Shown piece by piece: positions 44,897 to 53,929 of a DNA stretch of 64,000 nucleotides; position 1 is the first letter of the stretch; the number at the start of each line of letters is the position of its first letter. A model generated the notes under the pieces. It had not been told where the DNA came from and did no database searches. It was given only the letters and a program-made list of their open reading frames with translations. Location: the NCBI GenBank assembly GCA_036723975.1, contig DAIMGJ010000010.1, positions 1-64,000 on the forward strand, given 5' to 3'. The stretch is from JAILEN01 sp036723975. GTDB lineage: Bacteria > Bacillota > Clostridia > Lachnospirales > Lachnospiraceae. The position numbers and the translations under genes are program-made.

Positions 44897-46579
44897 ATGC
44901 GTAATGAAAAACAAGCGCTTGCTATCGAGCATTTTACGGGACCCTGCCTTGTAATTGCGGGTCCCGGCTCCGGCAAGACCAAATGTCTGGTTGAGCGGGT
45001 TAGTCATCTGATCTTTGCTCACAATATTTCCCCTGAAAAAATTCTTGTTTTAACATTTTCCAAAGATGCTGCGGATGAAATGAAAGCTCGTTTCGTTAAG
45101 CAGTCTTCTTTGCGTGGGAAAATGCCGTTTTTCGGTACCTTCCATTCTTTCTTTTTTTCGGTATTGAAAGATGAACTTGGATTAAACAGTCATTATATAT
45201 TGCCTCATAATGAAGCATTGAAATTAATAAAAAAGGTTTGCTTGAACCGGAAGGTTTTTATCGAAAACTCTGATTTACAAAATGTTTTAAAGGAGATTTC
45301 ATGCTGTATCAATAAAGACATAGCTCCGGAGGAATTCGAATCAAAACTGTTAAATACAAAATTTGCACAGGTTTTTTACGATTATAGAAGAGAAAAAGAA
45401 GCTTGCAGAATGATTGACTTTGATGATATGCAGATGAAAGTCTATGAATTGTTTTTGCAAAAAGAAAAGATTCTTAAAAAGTGGCAAAAAAGATTTGAGT
45501 TTGTTTTGGTGGATGAAGTACAGGATATCAATAAACCGCAGTTTCTCATTATGAAACTTTTGGTAAAACCACATCAGAATCTTTTTGCAGTGGGAGATGA
45601 TGATCAGTCGATTTATGCATTTCGCGGTGCGGTCCCGGGAATTGTGCACTCTTTTCCGAATGAATTCTTGAATTTAAAAATCATTGTTTTGGATGTAAAT
45701 TACCGGAGTCATAAACGGATTGTCGCTGTTTCTTCCAGATTTATCGCTCATAATAAAAATCGTTTTGAAAAAGAGTATAAAAGTTTTTCGGATGCAAACG
45801 GCGTGGTTAAATACTTTCAATTTGATAATGAGCAAAAAGAATGCGAGTATATATTTAATGAAATTATAAAAGCAGAGGGTGAAACCATAGGTGTTTTATA
45901 CCGAAACAATAGAGAAGGACTGCTTCTCAGTCGCTTTTTGGAACGGAAAGAGATTTGTTATTTTGCAAAAGAATGTTTTTCATATCAAAGCCAAAATGAA
46001 ATCTTAAATGACGTAATTTCATTTTTGGGCGATTATTACCATGTGGAGGATAATCACTGTAAAAGTAATTTTAAACTACATTTACAGGAGGATGCTTTTG
46101 TTCCAAACTCCTATGGTTCTCTTTTCAATATGTTTCGCAAGGCATGGGGGTATGAGAATTATTTGAAAGAAAAATACGGGCGTGATTCTATGCAATTTGA
46201 AGAGTGTTTGTATTATTTATCAGAAATTCAATGCTTATTAAAAAGCTATCAAAAGAACACAAATATTTTGGATGTGCTTCGGGATTTAAAAAAACTAAAG
46301 ATGAAAGAAAATTTTCGTACAGATGTTAAAAGCGATGCCAGAGTATTTCTATATACATATCATGGCTCGAAAGGGTTGGAGTTTGATCGGGTGTTTTGCA
46401 TCAATGTAAATGAAGGTATCGTACCAGGTGTACTTTGTAGCGAAGATTTGGAAGAGGAAAGAAGAATGTTTTACGTTGCCATTACAAGAGCCAAACATAA
46501 TCTTTCTGTTTGTTGTATAAAAAACAGAGGGGGAAAATCTTTATCCCCCTCCGAGTTTATAAATGAAATGAAAGCTTGA
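44897..46579 (+). CDS. short UvrD/Rep-like DNA helicase
   Basis: 560 residues, superfamily 1A helicase. Walker A AGPGSGKT is at 21-28, DEVQD at 206-210, GDDDQSIYAFRG at about 231-242, GSKGLEF near 490 and YVAITRAK near 525. UvrD, PcrA and Rep have about 670-740 residues; here the 2B region and the C-terminal tail are reduced. Motor residues are intact, so it should still be an ATP-driven 3'-5' helicase in repair or replication restart. Its stop TGA directly abuts the stop of the convergent DUF1292 gene, and it carries that gene's terminator in its coding sequence. Confidence 0.88.
   Translation: MRNEKQALAIEHFTGPCLVIAGPGSGKTKCLVERVSHLIFAHNISPEKILVLTFSKDAADEMKARFVKQSSLRGKMPFFGTFHSFFFSVLKDELGLNSHYILPHNEALKLIKKVCLNRKVFIENSDLQNVLKEISCCINKDIAPEEFESKLLNTKFAQVFYDYRREKEACRMIDFDDMQMKVYELFLQKEKILKKWQKRFEFVLVDEVQDINKPQFLIMKLLVKPHQNLFAVGDDDQSIYAFRGAVPGIVHSFPNEFLNLKIIVLDVNYRSHKRIVAVSSRFIAHNKNRFEKEYKSFSDANGVVKYFQFDNEQKECEYIFNEIIKAEGETIGVLYRNNREGLLLSRFLERKEICYFAKECFSYQSQNEILNDVISFLGDYYHVEDNHCKSNFKLHLQEDAFVPNSYGSLFNMFRKAWGYENYLKEKYGRDSMQFEECLYYLSEIQCLLKSYQKNTNILDVLRDLKKLKMKENFRTDVKSDARVFLYTYHGSKGLEFDRVFCINVNEGIVPGVLCSEDLEEERRMFYVAITRAKHNLSVCCIKNRGGKSLSPSEFINEMKA
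46519..46553 (-). terminator. terminator of the DUF1292 gene, inside the helicase CDS
   Basis: On the minus strand, GAGGGGGA/TCCCCCTC (46527-46551) with a 9 nt loop is followed by TGTTTTTT. It lies about 30-60 nt inside the 3' end of the opposite helicase gene. Confidence 0.8.
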
Positions 46580-46891
46580 TTATGCTTCTTCCGCTTCGTC
46601 CTGGATTTCCTGGAAGCGTTTGCCAACGCGTTCATATTCGTCGTCAGACTGGATGTTGTCAAGATGTGGTTCGCCGGTAGTTTCATCTTCGAAATAACGA
46701 TAGATAAATACTTCGTTATCATTTAACGGCTCGCCGTTTTCATCAACCGGCAATAAAGCGATGTAGTCCATGTCATCAACATCAAAAATTGTAATGATTT
46801 CGCACTCTAATTCTGTGCCGTCATCCAGCTCCAAAGTTACCATTACATCGGTATCGTTATCATCAACAGGGAAAATTTCTTCTTTACTCAA
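46580..46891 (-). CDS. DUF1292 family acidic protein
   Basis: 103 residues from TTG 46891 (AAGGAGA at a good distance; no ATG upstream in frame). The protein is very acidic. The core VMVTLELDDGTELECEIITIF then DYIALLP and VFIYRYFED is that of DUF1292, a small family common in Firmicutes and of unknown function. The last codon abuts the convergent helicase gene with no spacer. It has its own promoter and a terminator within the helicase gene. Confidence 0.85.
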   Translation of the reverse strand: MSKEEIFPVDDNDTDVMVTLELDDGTELECEIITIFDVDDMDYIALLPVDENGEPLNDNEVFIYRYFEDETTGEPHLDNIQSDDEYERVGKRFQEIQDEAEEA

Positions 46892-46920
46892 TGTTGTTCT
46901 CCTTATCAAAATTTTTCATC

Positions 46921-46949
46921 ATTATATAAAAACAATTGAAAAAATGCAA
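46921..46949 (-). promoter_or_regulatory. promoter of the DUF1292 gene
   Basis: On the minus strand TTGCAT (46944-46949), 17 nt spacer, TATAAT (46921-46926). Confidence 0.75.
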
Positions 46950-46976
46950 TGAAGAAGAGAAAGAACAGGAGATTAG

Positions 46977-47006
46977 TTGGCGAAAATGAAAGAATTATGC
47001 TAAAAT
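46977..47006 (+). promoter_or_regulatory. promoter of the GH13-like gene
   Basis: TTGGCG (46977-46982), 18 nt spacer, TAAAAT (47001-47006), divergent from the DUF1292 promoter. Confidence 0.5.
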
Positions 47007-47068
47007 ATATAGGATTTTTTTACATGATATAGTACATGAAACGAAAAAATCGGAAAGAGGAAATGTTA

Positions 47069-48916
47069 GTGGCACTTGCTGTAAAAATCGGAGACTTTCA
47101 AGAATATGGTGCGATTATAAGAGATAACGATGTTATCTTTACTTTTGATACAAAAAAGCTATCAAGCGCTTCTGTATTGCTCTATGATATCATGTCAAAG
47201 AAATTGATTCATGAGATTAAACTTCCAAAAGAATATTCAGTAGGAAGGGTCTATTCTGTCTGTGTATCCGGATTGGATTATAAAAACCTTTGCTATCTGT
47301 TGAAATCAGACAAACAGATATTTTTGGATCCTTATGCAAAATCTGTCATCGGTCGTGAGAATTGGATGGATTCCAAACGATATGAAGAGGATTACAAAGT
47401 CTATGGCGGTTTTTTAAAGGAGGATTTCGATTGGAAATATCCTTCTGCAAAAATTCAGTCTAAAGACATGATTATGTACAAACTTCACATGCGTGGCTTT
47501 ACTATGGATCATAAGTTGAATCGATCTGAAAAAGGAAATTACAAGGGCATCATTGCTTTACTTCCCAAGTTAAAAGAATTGGGGATTACCACATTAGAGT
47601 TTTTGCCCATTTATGAGTTTGAAGAAATGCGCTATAAGTCTGAACCCAGGATTTCTTCCGGAAAAAAGGCAAAAGAAGTATATTTTCCTGCCTACGGAAC
47701 CAATTATTGGGGATATGGTAAAGGAGATTATTTTTCTCCAAAGGCTTCTTATTTTGGTGGAAAAGACTGCGTGAACCATGCAAAAGAAATGATTGATGCC
47801 ATTCATGGTATGCATATGGAAGTGATTATGGGGATTTCATTTTCCAATGAGGATACCGCAGATTATATGAATAGAGTATTGCAGTATTGGGTGAAAGAAT
47901 ACCATGTGGATGGTTTCCATTTACTGGGAGCTGCACTACCTATGGAAAGAATTGTAAAACAACCGTATCTCGCGGACACCAAATTGTTTTATGACAGTTT
48001 TTCCGCAGATGTTTTGTATTCTGAGGAGGATAGAAAGCATCTGTATGTTTACAATGATGATTTCATGTACCCACTTCGAAGATTACAACATCATATGGAT
48101 GGCAATATTGCAGATTTTGCGGATCAGATGCGTCGACAGGGAGAACATTTCGGTTTCGTAAACTATGCAGCCTCCAATAACGGATTTTGTCTTTGGGATG
48201 TATACAGTTACGGAGAAAAGCATAATTCTGATAACGGAGAGGATAATACAGACGGCAGTAATTATAACTGCTCTCATAATCATGGCGTGGAAGGCCCTAC
48301 AAAAAAGGCAACCATTAATCGGATTCGTCTTATGAACGCCAGATGTGCCATTACTTCCGCGCTGTTGTCTCAGGGTGTCCCGCTTATTCTGGCAGGAGAC
48401 GAAGTTAATAATTCTCAAAGCGGAAACAACAATCCTTATTGTCAGGATAATAAAATCGGTTGGGTGAATTTTTCGTCCAGAAAATCTGCAATGAAGTTTC
48501 GCGAATATGTAAAAGCCGTGATTCGGTTTCGAAAGGAACACGACATACTTACCAAAGATACCCCTATGCAGTTGAATGATTATAAGCATGTGGGTATTCC
48601 GGATTTATCCTATCATGGCAGAGAACCCTGGATTATGGGAATCGGTGCCGAAAAAAAGGCAATCGGGATTTATTACAGTGGACTGTATTCCGCTTCAAAG
48701 AACAAGGAAGATGTGATGCTGCTTTACAATTTTTACTACGATACGGAAACCTTTGCCGCACCGAAGTTGCCGGGAAAGAAAAAATGGTATTTTGTGACAA
48801 ATACGTCACTTGATACTTTTGTTCCCGATACCAAACCATTGGAGGACCAGACCATGGTTTCTGTCCCCGGTGGAACCGTTACGATATTGGTAGGAAAGGA
48901 AGTTTCAAATGAATAG
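47069..48916 (+). CDS. isoamylase/GlgX-like GH13 protein without catalytic residues
   Basis: 615 residues from GTG 47069 (AAAGAGG 8 nt upstream; ATG 47036 and 47063 are in frame but badly placed). The order follows glycogen-debranching enzymes: an N-terminal beta domain, YKLHMRGFTMD, NYWGYGKGDYFSPKASY, then the barrel and a C-terminal beta domain. GEDNTDGSNYNCSHNHGVEG (about 389-409) is a near-perfect GlgX/isoamylase segment. But region I reads MGISFSN instead of LDVVYNH, region II VDGFHLLG instead of VDGFRFDLA (nucleophile Asp to Leu), region III KLFYD instead of KLIAE, and region IV ASNNG instead of AHDG. A hydrolase seems impossible; a glycan-binding or regulatory role is inference. Confidence 0.85.
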   Translation: MALAVKIGDFQEYGAIIRDNDVIFTFDTKKLSSASVLLYDIMSKKLIHEIKLPKEYSVGRVYSVCVSGLDYKNLCYLLKSDKQIFLDPYAKSVIGRENWMDSKRYEEDYKVYGGFLKEDFDWKYPSAKIQSKDMIMYKLHMRGFTMDHKLNRSEKGNYKGIIALLPKLKELGITTLEFLPIYEFEEMRYKSEPRISSGKKAKEVYFPAYGTNYWGYGKGDYFSPKASYFGGKDCVNHAKEMIDAIHGMHMEVIMGISFSNEDTADYMNRVLQYWVKEYHVDGFHLLGAALPMERIVKQPYLADTKLFYDSFSADVLYSEEDRKHLYVYNDDFMYPLRRLQHHMDGNIADFADQMRRQGEHFGFVNYAASNNGFCLWDVYSYGEKHNSDNGEDNTDGSNYNCSHNHGVEGPTKKATINRIRLMNARCAITSALLSQGVPLILAGDEVNNSQSGNNNPYCQDNKIGWVNFSSRKSAMKFREYVKAVIRFRKEHDILTKDTPMQLNDYKHVGIPDLSYHGREPWIMGIGAEKKAIGIYYSGLYSASKNKEDVMLLYNFYYDTETFAAPKLPGKKKWYFVTNTSLDTFVPDTKPLEDQTMVSVPGGTVTILVGKEVSNE

Positions 48917-49448
48917 CTTCTTTGGACATTTGCATACAATAAATCATCACAAAAAACTGGTGATGGAAGGTTGTTTTAAAGTTGGTTTATACAAACAAGG
49001 ATTGTTACATGATTTATCCAAGTATTCCCCGGTGGAATTCTGGGTTGGGGTGAAGTACTTCCAAGGTGACAGAAGTCCGAATAATGCAGAGCGAGAGGAT
49101 AAAGGAGTTTCCCTTGCCTGGTTGCATCATAAGGGCAGAAACAAACACCATATGGAGTATTGGATTGATTATTCTCAGAAAAAAGACGGACGTATGGTTG
49201 GTATGGAAATGCCTACAAAGTATGTGGTAGAGATGTTTATCGATCGAATTGCCGCATGCAAGGTTTATCAGAAAGACAAGTATACGGATAAAAGTCCTCT
49301 GGAGTATTACAAACGCGGGTTTGACCATTATTTGATTCATCCGAATACACAGGCTCTTTTGGAGGAAATGCTTCAAATGCTTGCCGATAAGGGAGAAAAA
49401 GAAACTTTTTTGTATATTCGAAAAAATATACTACACAATAAAAAATAA
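48909..49448 (+). CDS. DUF5662-like protein with an HD-type motif
   Basis: 179 residues. It overlaps the GH13-like gene by 8 nt, so the two are co-translated. The sequence carries HHKKLVMEGCF, LLHDLSKYSPVEF (about residues 32-44, an HD motif), WLHHKGRNKHHMEYW (about 71-85) and FIDRIAACKVY, a set of His/Asp residues typical of HD-domain phosphohydrolases. I recall related proteins as DUF5662. The substrate is unknown. Confidence 0.78.
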   Translation: MNSFFGHLHTINHHKKLVMEGCFKVGLYKQGLLHDLSKYSPVEFWVGVKYFQGDRSPNNAEREDKGVSLAWLHHKGRNKHHMEYWIDYSQKKDGRMVGMEMPTKYVVEMFIDRIAACKVYQKDKYTDKSPLEYYKRGFDHYLIHPNTQALLEEMLQMLADKGEKETFLYIRKNILHNKK

Positions 49449-49463
49449 AGTTGAGGATACACA

Positions 49464-50471
49464 ATGGAAAAGGAAAAAAAGATTTTATACAGCGGAATGC
49501 AGGCAACCAGTACATTAACCCTTGGAAACTACTTGGGGGCATTAAAAAACTGGGTGAACATTCATGAAGATTATGACTGCTTTTTCGGTGTAATGGATTT
49601 ACATAGTTTAACAGTTCGTCAGGATCCGGCGGAGTTTCGCAAAAATGCCAGAAGCATTTACGCTTTATATGTGGCTGCAGGATTGGATCCGGAGAAAAAC
49701 TGCGTTTATTACCAATCTCATGTGCCTACCCATGCACAGCTTGCCTGGATTTTAAATTGCTTTACGTATATGGGTGAATTAAACCGTATGACACAGTTTA
49801 AGGATAAGTCCTCCAAACATGCGGACAATATCAATGCCGGATTGTTTACCTATCCGGTACTTATGGCTGCAGATATTTTGCTTTATCAGGCGGATGTGGT
49901 ACCGATTGGTAAGGATCAGATGCAGCATTTGGAAATCACCAGAGATATTGCTGAACGATTCAATAATATTTACGGGGATGTATTTACAATTCCGGAGCCT
50001 TATTTGGGAAAAGCAGGCGCAAAGATTATGTCTTTGCAGGAGCCTGCTAAGAAAATGTCTAAATCCGATGAAAATGAAAATGCAACTGTTCGTCTTTTAG
50101 ATGATAAAGATACCATTATACGCAAGTTTAAACGCGCGGTTACGGATTCGGAGACAGAAGTAAGATTTGATGAAGAAAATAAACCGGGGGTTTCCAATTT
50201 GATGAGTATTTATCGTTGTGTCACCGGAAAATCATACGAAGAAATCGAAAAAGAGTTTGTCGGACGTGGATACGGTGACTTTAAGATGGCAGTAGGTGAA
50301 GCGGTAGTGGCTGAACTTGCTCCGATTCAGAAGCGTTATGATGAGCTTATGAAAGAAAAGACCTATCTTGATAAATGCATCAAAGAAAATGATGAGAAAG
50401 CATATTATTTCTCAAACAAAACACTCCGCAAAGTCCACAAAAAAGTTGGCCTTACGGAGCTGATTCGTTAA
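49464..50471 (+). CDS. trpS: tryptophanyl-tRNA synthetase
   Basis: 335 residues, class I synthetase that charges the tRNA-Trp found at 392. The HIGH-like box is LTLGNYLGAL (about residues 18-27), KKMSKSDENE is near 193-202, and GKDQMQHLEITRDIAERFN is characteristic. It starts 15 nt after the previous gene; no T-box leader is present. It converges on rqcH with only 2 nt between the stops. Confidence 0.96.
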   Translation: MEKEKKILYSGMQATSTLTLGNYLGALKNWVNIHEDYDCFFGVMDLHSLTVRQDPAEFRKNARSIYALYVAAGLDPEKNCVYYQSHVPTHAQLAWILNCFTYMGELNRMTQFKDKSSKHADNINAGLFTYPVLMAADILLYQADVVPIGKDQMQHLEITRDIAERFNNIYGDVFTIPEPYLGKAGAKIMSLQEPAKKMSKSDENENATVRLLDDKDTIIRKFKRAVTDSETEVRFDEENKPGVSNLMSIYRCVTGKSYEEIEKEFVGRGYGDFKMAVGEAVVAELAPIQKRYDELMKEKTYLDKCIKENDEKAYYFSNKTLRKVHKKVGLTELIR

Positions 50472-50473
50472 AG

Positions 50474-52216
50474 TTATACAAGTGTGACATCTCGTTTTTC
50501 GGGAGTGACGATGATAGAGTAGTTGGTGTGGTAAATCACGTATCCGGGAGCCGCACCGGCTACTTTTTTTAGATGTTTCTTTTGTGTATAATCGATTTCA
50601 ATTTTATCCTGTTCACGCCCTGTGGAGTAATATCCTGCCAGAGAAGCGGCAAGTTCAAAAATATGATCCGGAAGTTCTTCGTTATTTGATTTTACAATCA
50701 CATGACTTCCCGGGATGGTTTTTGCGTGAAACCACCAGTCATTTCCCGTAGCAATTTTAAATGTCACTTCTTCATTTTGATAGTTGTTTTTTCCAACATA
50801 AATGTGGTATCCATCGGAAGTAACAAAGTGTAAAGGCGCAGCTTTTTTGTGTTGCCCTTTCTTTGCGGTAGGACGTTTTTTGGTATATCCGTATTCGTAT
50901 AACTCCTGACGAATCATAAGAAGGTCTTCTTCGGATTCAGAGGTGGAAAGCGCACTTAAAATTGATTCCAAATGAGAAATTGATTTTTCGGATTCTCTCA
51001 TATAGGTATCAAGCGCTTCTTTGGTTCGCTTTAGTTTATTGTATTTGGCATAATACTTGTTGGCATTTTCCATGGCTGAAACGGTTTCATCCAACGGAAT
51101 GGTAAGTTCTGTATTGTCATAGTAGTTTAATACCGTAACTTTTTTCATGCCTTCTTCCAAACGATAGGCATTTGCCGTGAGAAGCTCGCCATATAGTTTG
51201 AATTTATCCATACTTTCCGTATCTTTTAATTGCTTTTGCTGGATCAGGAGTTTCTTTCGATTACGATCCAAAAGGTTTTGAATCTGTTTTCTTAAATCAT
51301 AGGAGCGTTGCTCCATATTTGTTTTTAGATTTTTTGATGAGTAGAAATACTCCAAAGCTTCTGACATGGAAGTAAATGAAATCTGTTCTTTATCTTCGTA
51401 AAAATTCAAAGCAAAAGGATATACCTCAATCGGTTTTTTGGAAGATGGATCCACAATAACCGTTGGTGCATAGTTGTTTTCTTTTAAGTCCGTTAACAGC
51501 TTCAGATAGGTTTCATAAAAGGCGTCTTTTTGCCAATCACTTAGGGATAAGACGGAAGCATCAGAATCAATATTGCATCGATAACACAGTTCTTCCGCAA
51601 TAACGGGACCAAAACCAATCAGAGAAGAAAGAATCATTTTTTTCATTGAAAGCGGTTTTTTGAGTAATACGCTATAGAAATCTTCCTTGCTTAGGTCAAA
51701 GCAATCCAAATGGTCTTCCTGTGAAGGTATAAAGTAGGGGCGATTTGGCAGAACTTCTCTGACGGAGGAAACCAAAGCGCTGACATGTTTAATGCTGTCT
51801 AAAATTGTATTTTTTTCATCACAGAGAATAATATTTGAATGCTTTCCCATGATTTCAATGTATAAATGCTTCTTTGCGGGATCACCCAATTCGTTTAGAT
51901 GCTCGATTTCAAAATCCAAAACACGCTCCAAACCAGTTTGTGTGACGGATACGATTTTCCCGCTGTTTAGGTATTTCCGAAGAACCATACAAAAATTGGG
52001 GGCAGTCATGGGGCTTACCTTGTTTTCGGATGTTAAATATATGACGGGAAGAGAAGCAAGAGAGGAAAGCAAAAGACGATAGGTTTCTCTGTCTTTAGAT
52101 GCGGTTACGATAATCTCTTCTTTTTCCGGCTGTGCTATTTTTTTTATATGACTTCCGGATAGTTTTTTATTTAGTTCATGGTTTAGTGCGTGTAAGCAAA
52201 TTCCGTCGATGGACAA
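50474..52216 (-). CDS. rqcH: RqcH/NFACT ribosome quality-control protein
   Basis: 580 residues. The NFACT-N domain (SIDGICLHALNHELN at the start), a long coiled coil (about 270-430) and the NFACT-R domain (WWFHAKTIPGSHVIVKS, about 495-511) are in the usual order. These proteins, formerly called fibronectin-binding protein A, bind stalled 50S subunits with tRNA-Ala and add C-terminal alanine tails. TTG 52216 follows GGAGG by 8 nt; the earlier in-frame TTG at 52231 overlaps that site. Confidence 0.92.
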   Translation of the reverse strand: MSIDGICLHALNHELNKKLSGSHIKKIAQPEKEEIIVTASKDRETYRLLLSSLASLPVIYLTSENKVSPMTAPNFCMVLRKYLNSGKIVSVTQTGLERVLDFEIEHLNELGDPAKKHLYIEIMGKHSNIILCDEKNTILDSIKHVSALVSSVREVLPNRPYFIPSQEDHLDCFDLSKEDFYSVLLKKPLSMKKMILSSLIGFGPVIAEELCYRCNIDSDASVLSLSDWQKDAFYETYLKLLTDLKENNYAPTVIVDPSSKKPIEVYPFALNFYEDKEQISFTSMSEALEYFYSSKNLKTNMEQRSYDLRKQIQNLLDRNRKKLLIQQKQLKDTESMDKFKLYGELLTANAYRLEEGMKKVTVLNYYDNTELTIPLDETVSAMENANKYYAKYNKLKRTKEALDTYMRESEKSISHLESILSALSTSESEEDLLMIRQELYEYGYTKKRPTAKKGQHKKAAPLHFVTSDGYHIYVGKNNYQNEEVTFKIATGNDWWFHAKTIPGSHVIVKSNNEELPDHIFELAASLAGYYSTGREQDKIEIDYTQKKHLKKVAGAAPGYVIYHTNYSIIVTPEKRDVTLV

Positions 52217-52259
52217 TTCTTTCGCCTCCAAAAATTATTTTAAATCACGTGTAGCCCTT

Positions 52260-52288
52260 ATTTTACAAGGGTTTGCGAGGGTTGTAAA
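52260..52288 (-). promoter_or_regulatory. promoter of rqcH
   Basis: On the minus strand TTTACA (52283-52288), 17 nt spacer, TAAAAT (52260-52265). An inverted repeat CCCTT/AAGGG (52255-52271) surrounds the -10 box. Confidence 0.65.
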
Positions 52289-52300
52289 GTGGTTTTAAAT

Positions 52301-52330
52301 TTGACAAAGAATACTTGTATTTACTATAAT
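52301..52330 (+). promoter_or_regulatory. promoter of the yicC operon
   Basis: Consensus TTGACA (52301-52306) and TATAAT (52325-52330) with an 18 nt spacer; leader about 65 nt. Confidence 0.88.
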
Positions 52331-52400
52331 AACAATAATTGTGATAATTGTGTCAAAAAATAGGAACAATTATTGAATTTTAGGAGGCTTGATAAGGTTT

Positions 52401-53279
52401 ATGGCTAACAGTATGACAGGCTTCGGACGATATGAAAACATCGTAAATTCAATGAAAGTTTGCGTTGAAATTAAGTCCGTTAATCATCGTTTTTTAGATT
52501 TGAATCTAAAACTTCCAAGGAAATTTTCTTTCTTTGAAAATGAAGCACGCAATATTATTAAAAGTCGTATTTCCAGAGGTAAAGTGGATGTGTTCTTTTC
52601 CTTTGAGGAGAATGCAGCTGATGAGGTCGAGATAAATTATCATCCCGAAATTGCCCAAAAATATTATGACGGGTTGATGCAACTTAAAGAACAATTTGAT
52701 TTAAAAGATACGGTTTCCATAGGTCTTTTGGCAAGATTTCCGGATGTGTTTACCCAGGATGCCAAGGAAGAGGATCAGGAAGAATTAAGTGAGATTTTAA
52801 GTGAAACATTAAACAAAGCTTTAGATGATTTTGTTATAAATCGTAAAGAAGAGGGTCAGAGACTGGTTTCCGATTTGCTGTTAAAACTTGATGAAATGGA
52901 AGGTTTGGTGGCAAAAGTTGAAACTTATTTCCCTAGCATTATAGATGATTACAAAAACAGACTCTTGGCAAAAACGAAAGAACTGATTGAGAATCATCAG
53001 TTGGATGAGTCCCGCATCGCGGCAGAGGTTGTTTTATACGCAGATAAAATCTGTGTGGATGAAGAATTGGTTCGCCTAAAGAGCCACGTACAGGAGGCGA
53101 AAGACACCCTTTCCAATAAGGATGAAGTGGGTAGAAAAATGGACTTTTTGGCTCAGGAAATGAATCGTGAAAGCAATACGCTTTTGTCCAAGTCGACTGA
53201 CGTTAAAGTTGCTGACGTGGGAATCGAACTTAAAACTATTATTGAGAAGATTCGCGAACAGATTCAGAATTTAGAGTAG
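52401..53279 (+). CDS. YicC/YloC family endoribonuclease
   Basis: 292 residues. The family signature MANSMTGFGRYE opens the chain, CVEIKSVNHRFLDLNLKLPR follows, and the C-terminal DUF1732 part is seen as VGRKMDFLAQEMNRESNTLLSK (split over about 250-272). YicC proteins are RNA endonucleases; in Bacillus the homologue is YloC. ATG 52401 follows AGGAGG with a rather long 13 nt spacing; the upstream in-frame TTG at 52389 is too close to the site. It opens an operon read through to 57910. Confidence 0.93.
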   Translation: MANSMTGFGRYENIVNSMKVCVEIKSVNHRFLDLNLKLPRKFSFFENEARNIIKSRISRGKVDVFFSFEENAADEVEINYHPEIAQKYYDGLMQLKEQFDLKDTVSIGLLARFPDVFTQDAKEEDQEELSEILSETLNKALDDFVINRKEEGQRLVSDLLLKLDEMEGLVAKVETYFPSIIDDYKNRLLAKTKELIENHQLDESRIAAEVVLYADKICVDEELVRLKSHVQEAKDTLSNKDEVGRKMDFLAQEMNRESNTLLSKSTDVKVADVGIELKTIIEKIREQIQNLE

Positions 53280-53288
53280 GAGATTGGT

Positions 53289-53927
53289 ATGGATTTCAGT
53301 AAAGGATTGGTAATTGTTTTATCCGGTTTTTCCGGTGCGGGAAAAGGCACCATAATGAAACACCTGTTAAAACTTCATAAAGACGAGTACAATCTGTCTA
53401 TTTCCGCTACTTCCAGAGAGAAGCGTACCGGAGAAAAGGAAGGCCGTGATTATTTCTTTAAGACTCGTGAAGAATTTGAAGAAATGATTAAGAATAATGA
53501 ACTTTTAGAATACACAGAGTTTAACGGAAATTATTACGGAACTCCCAAGGAATATGTTGAAACTATAGTGAATCAAGGAAAAGACGTTATTTTGGAAATC
53601 GAGATTGACGGAGCTTTGCAGGTAAAAAAGCTTTATCCTGAATCTCTTTTATTATTTGTTACACCACCAACTGCAACTTCTTTGAAAGAGCGTTTGGTAG
53701 GCCGTGGAACCGAAACCAAAGAAGTGATTGAACAAAGATTGTCTATAGCTTACGATCAGTCATTTTTAATGGATAAATATGATTATCTGGTGGTGAATGA
53801 TGATTTGTCAAAATGCGTAAAACGCGTTCATAATACCATTCAGGCCGAGAAGTATCGTGCTTCCAGAAATCAGGAAAATATTGATATTATTCAAAAAGAA
53901 TTGAAGATGTTTTCGAAAGGAGAATAA
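53289..53927 (+). CDS. gmk: guanylate kinase
   Basis: 212 residues, phosphorylates GMP to GDP. P-loop GFSGAGKGT at 13-21; the GMP-binding SATSREKRTGEKEGRDYFF is at about 39-57 and EYTEFNGNYYGTP at about 75-87. It follows yicC by 9 nt. In many Firmicutes a remA (DUF370) gene sits between yicC and gmk; there is none here. Confidence 0.96.
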   Translation: MDFSKGLVIVLSGFSGAGKGTIMKHLLKLHKDEYNLSISATSREKRTGEKEGRDYFFKTREEFEEMIKNNELLEYTEFNGNYYGTPKEYVETIVNQGKDVILEIEIDGALQVKKLYPESLLLFVTPPTATSLKERLVGRGTETKEVIEQRLSIAYDQSFLMDKYDYLVVNDDLSKCVKRVHNTIQAEKYRASRNQENIDIIQKELKMFSKGE

Positions 53928-53929
53928 AA

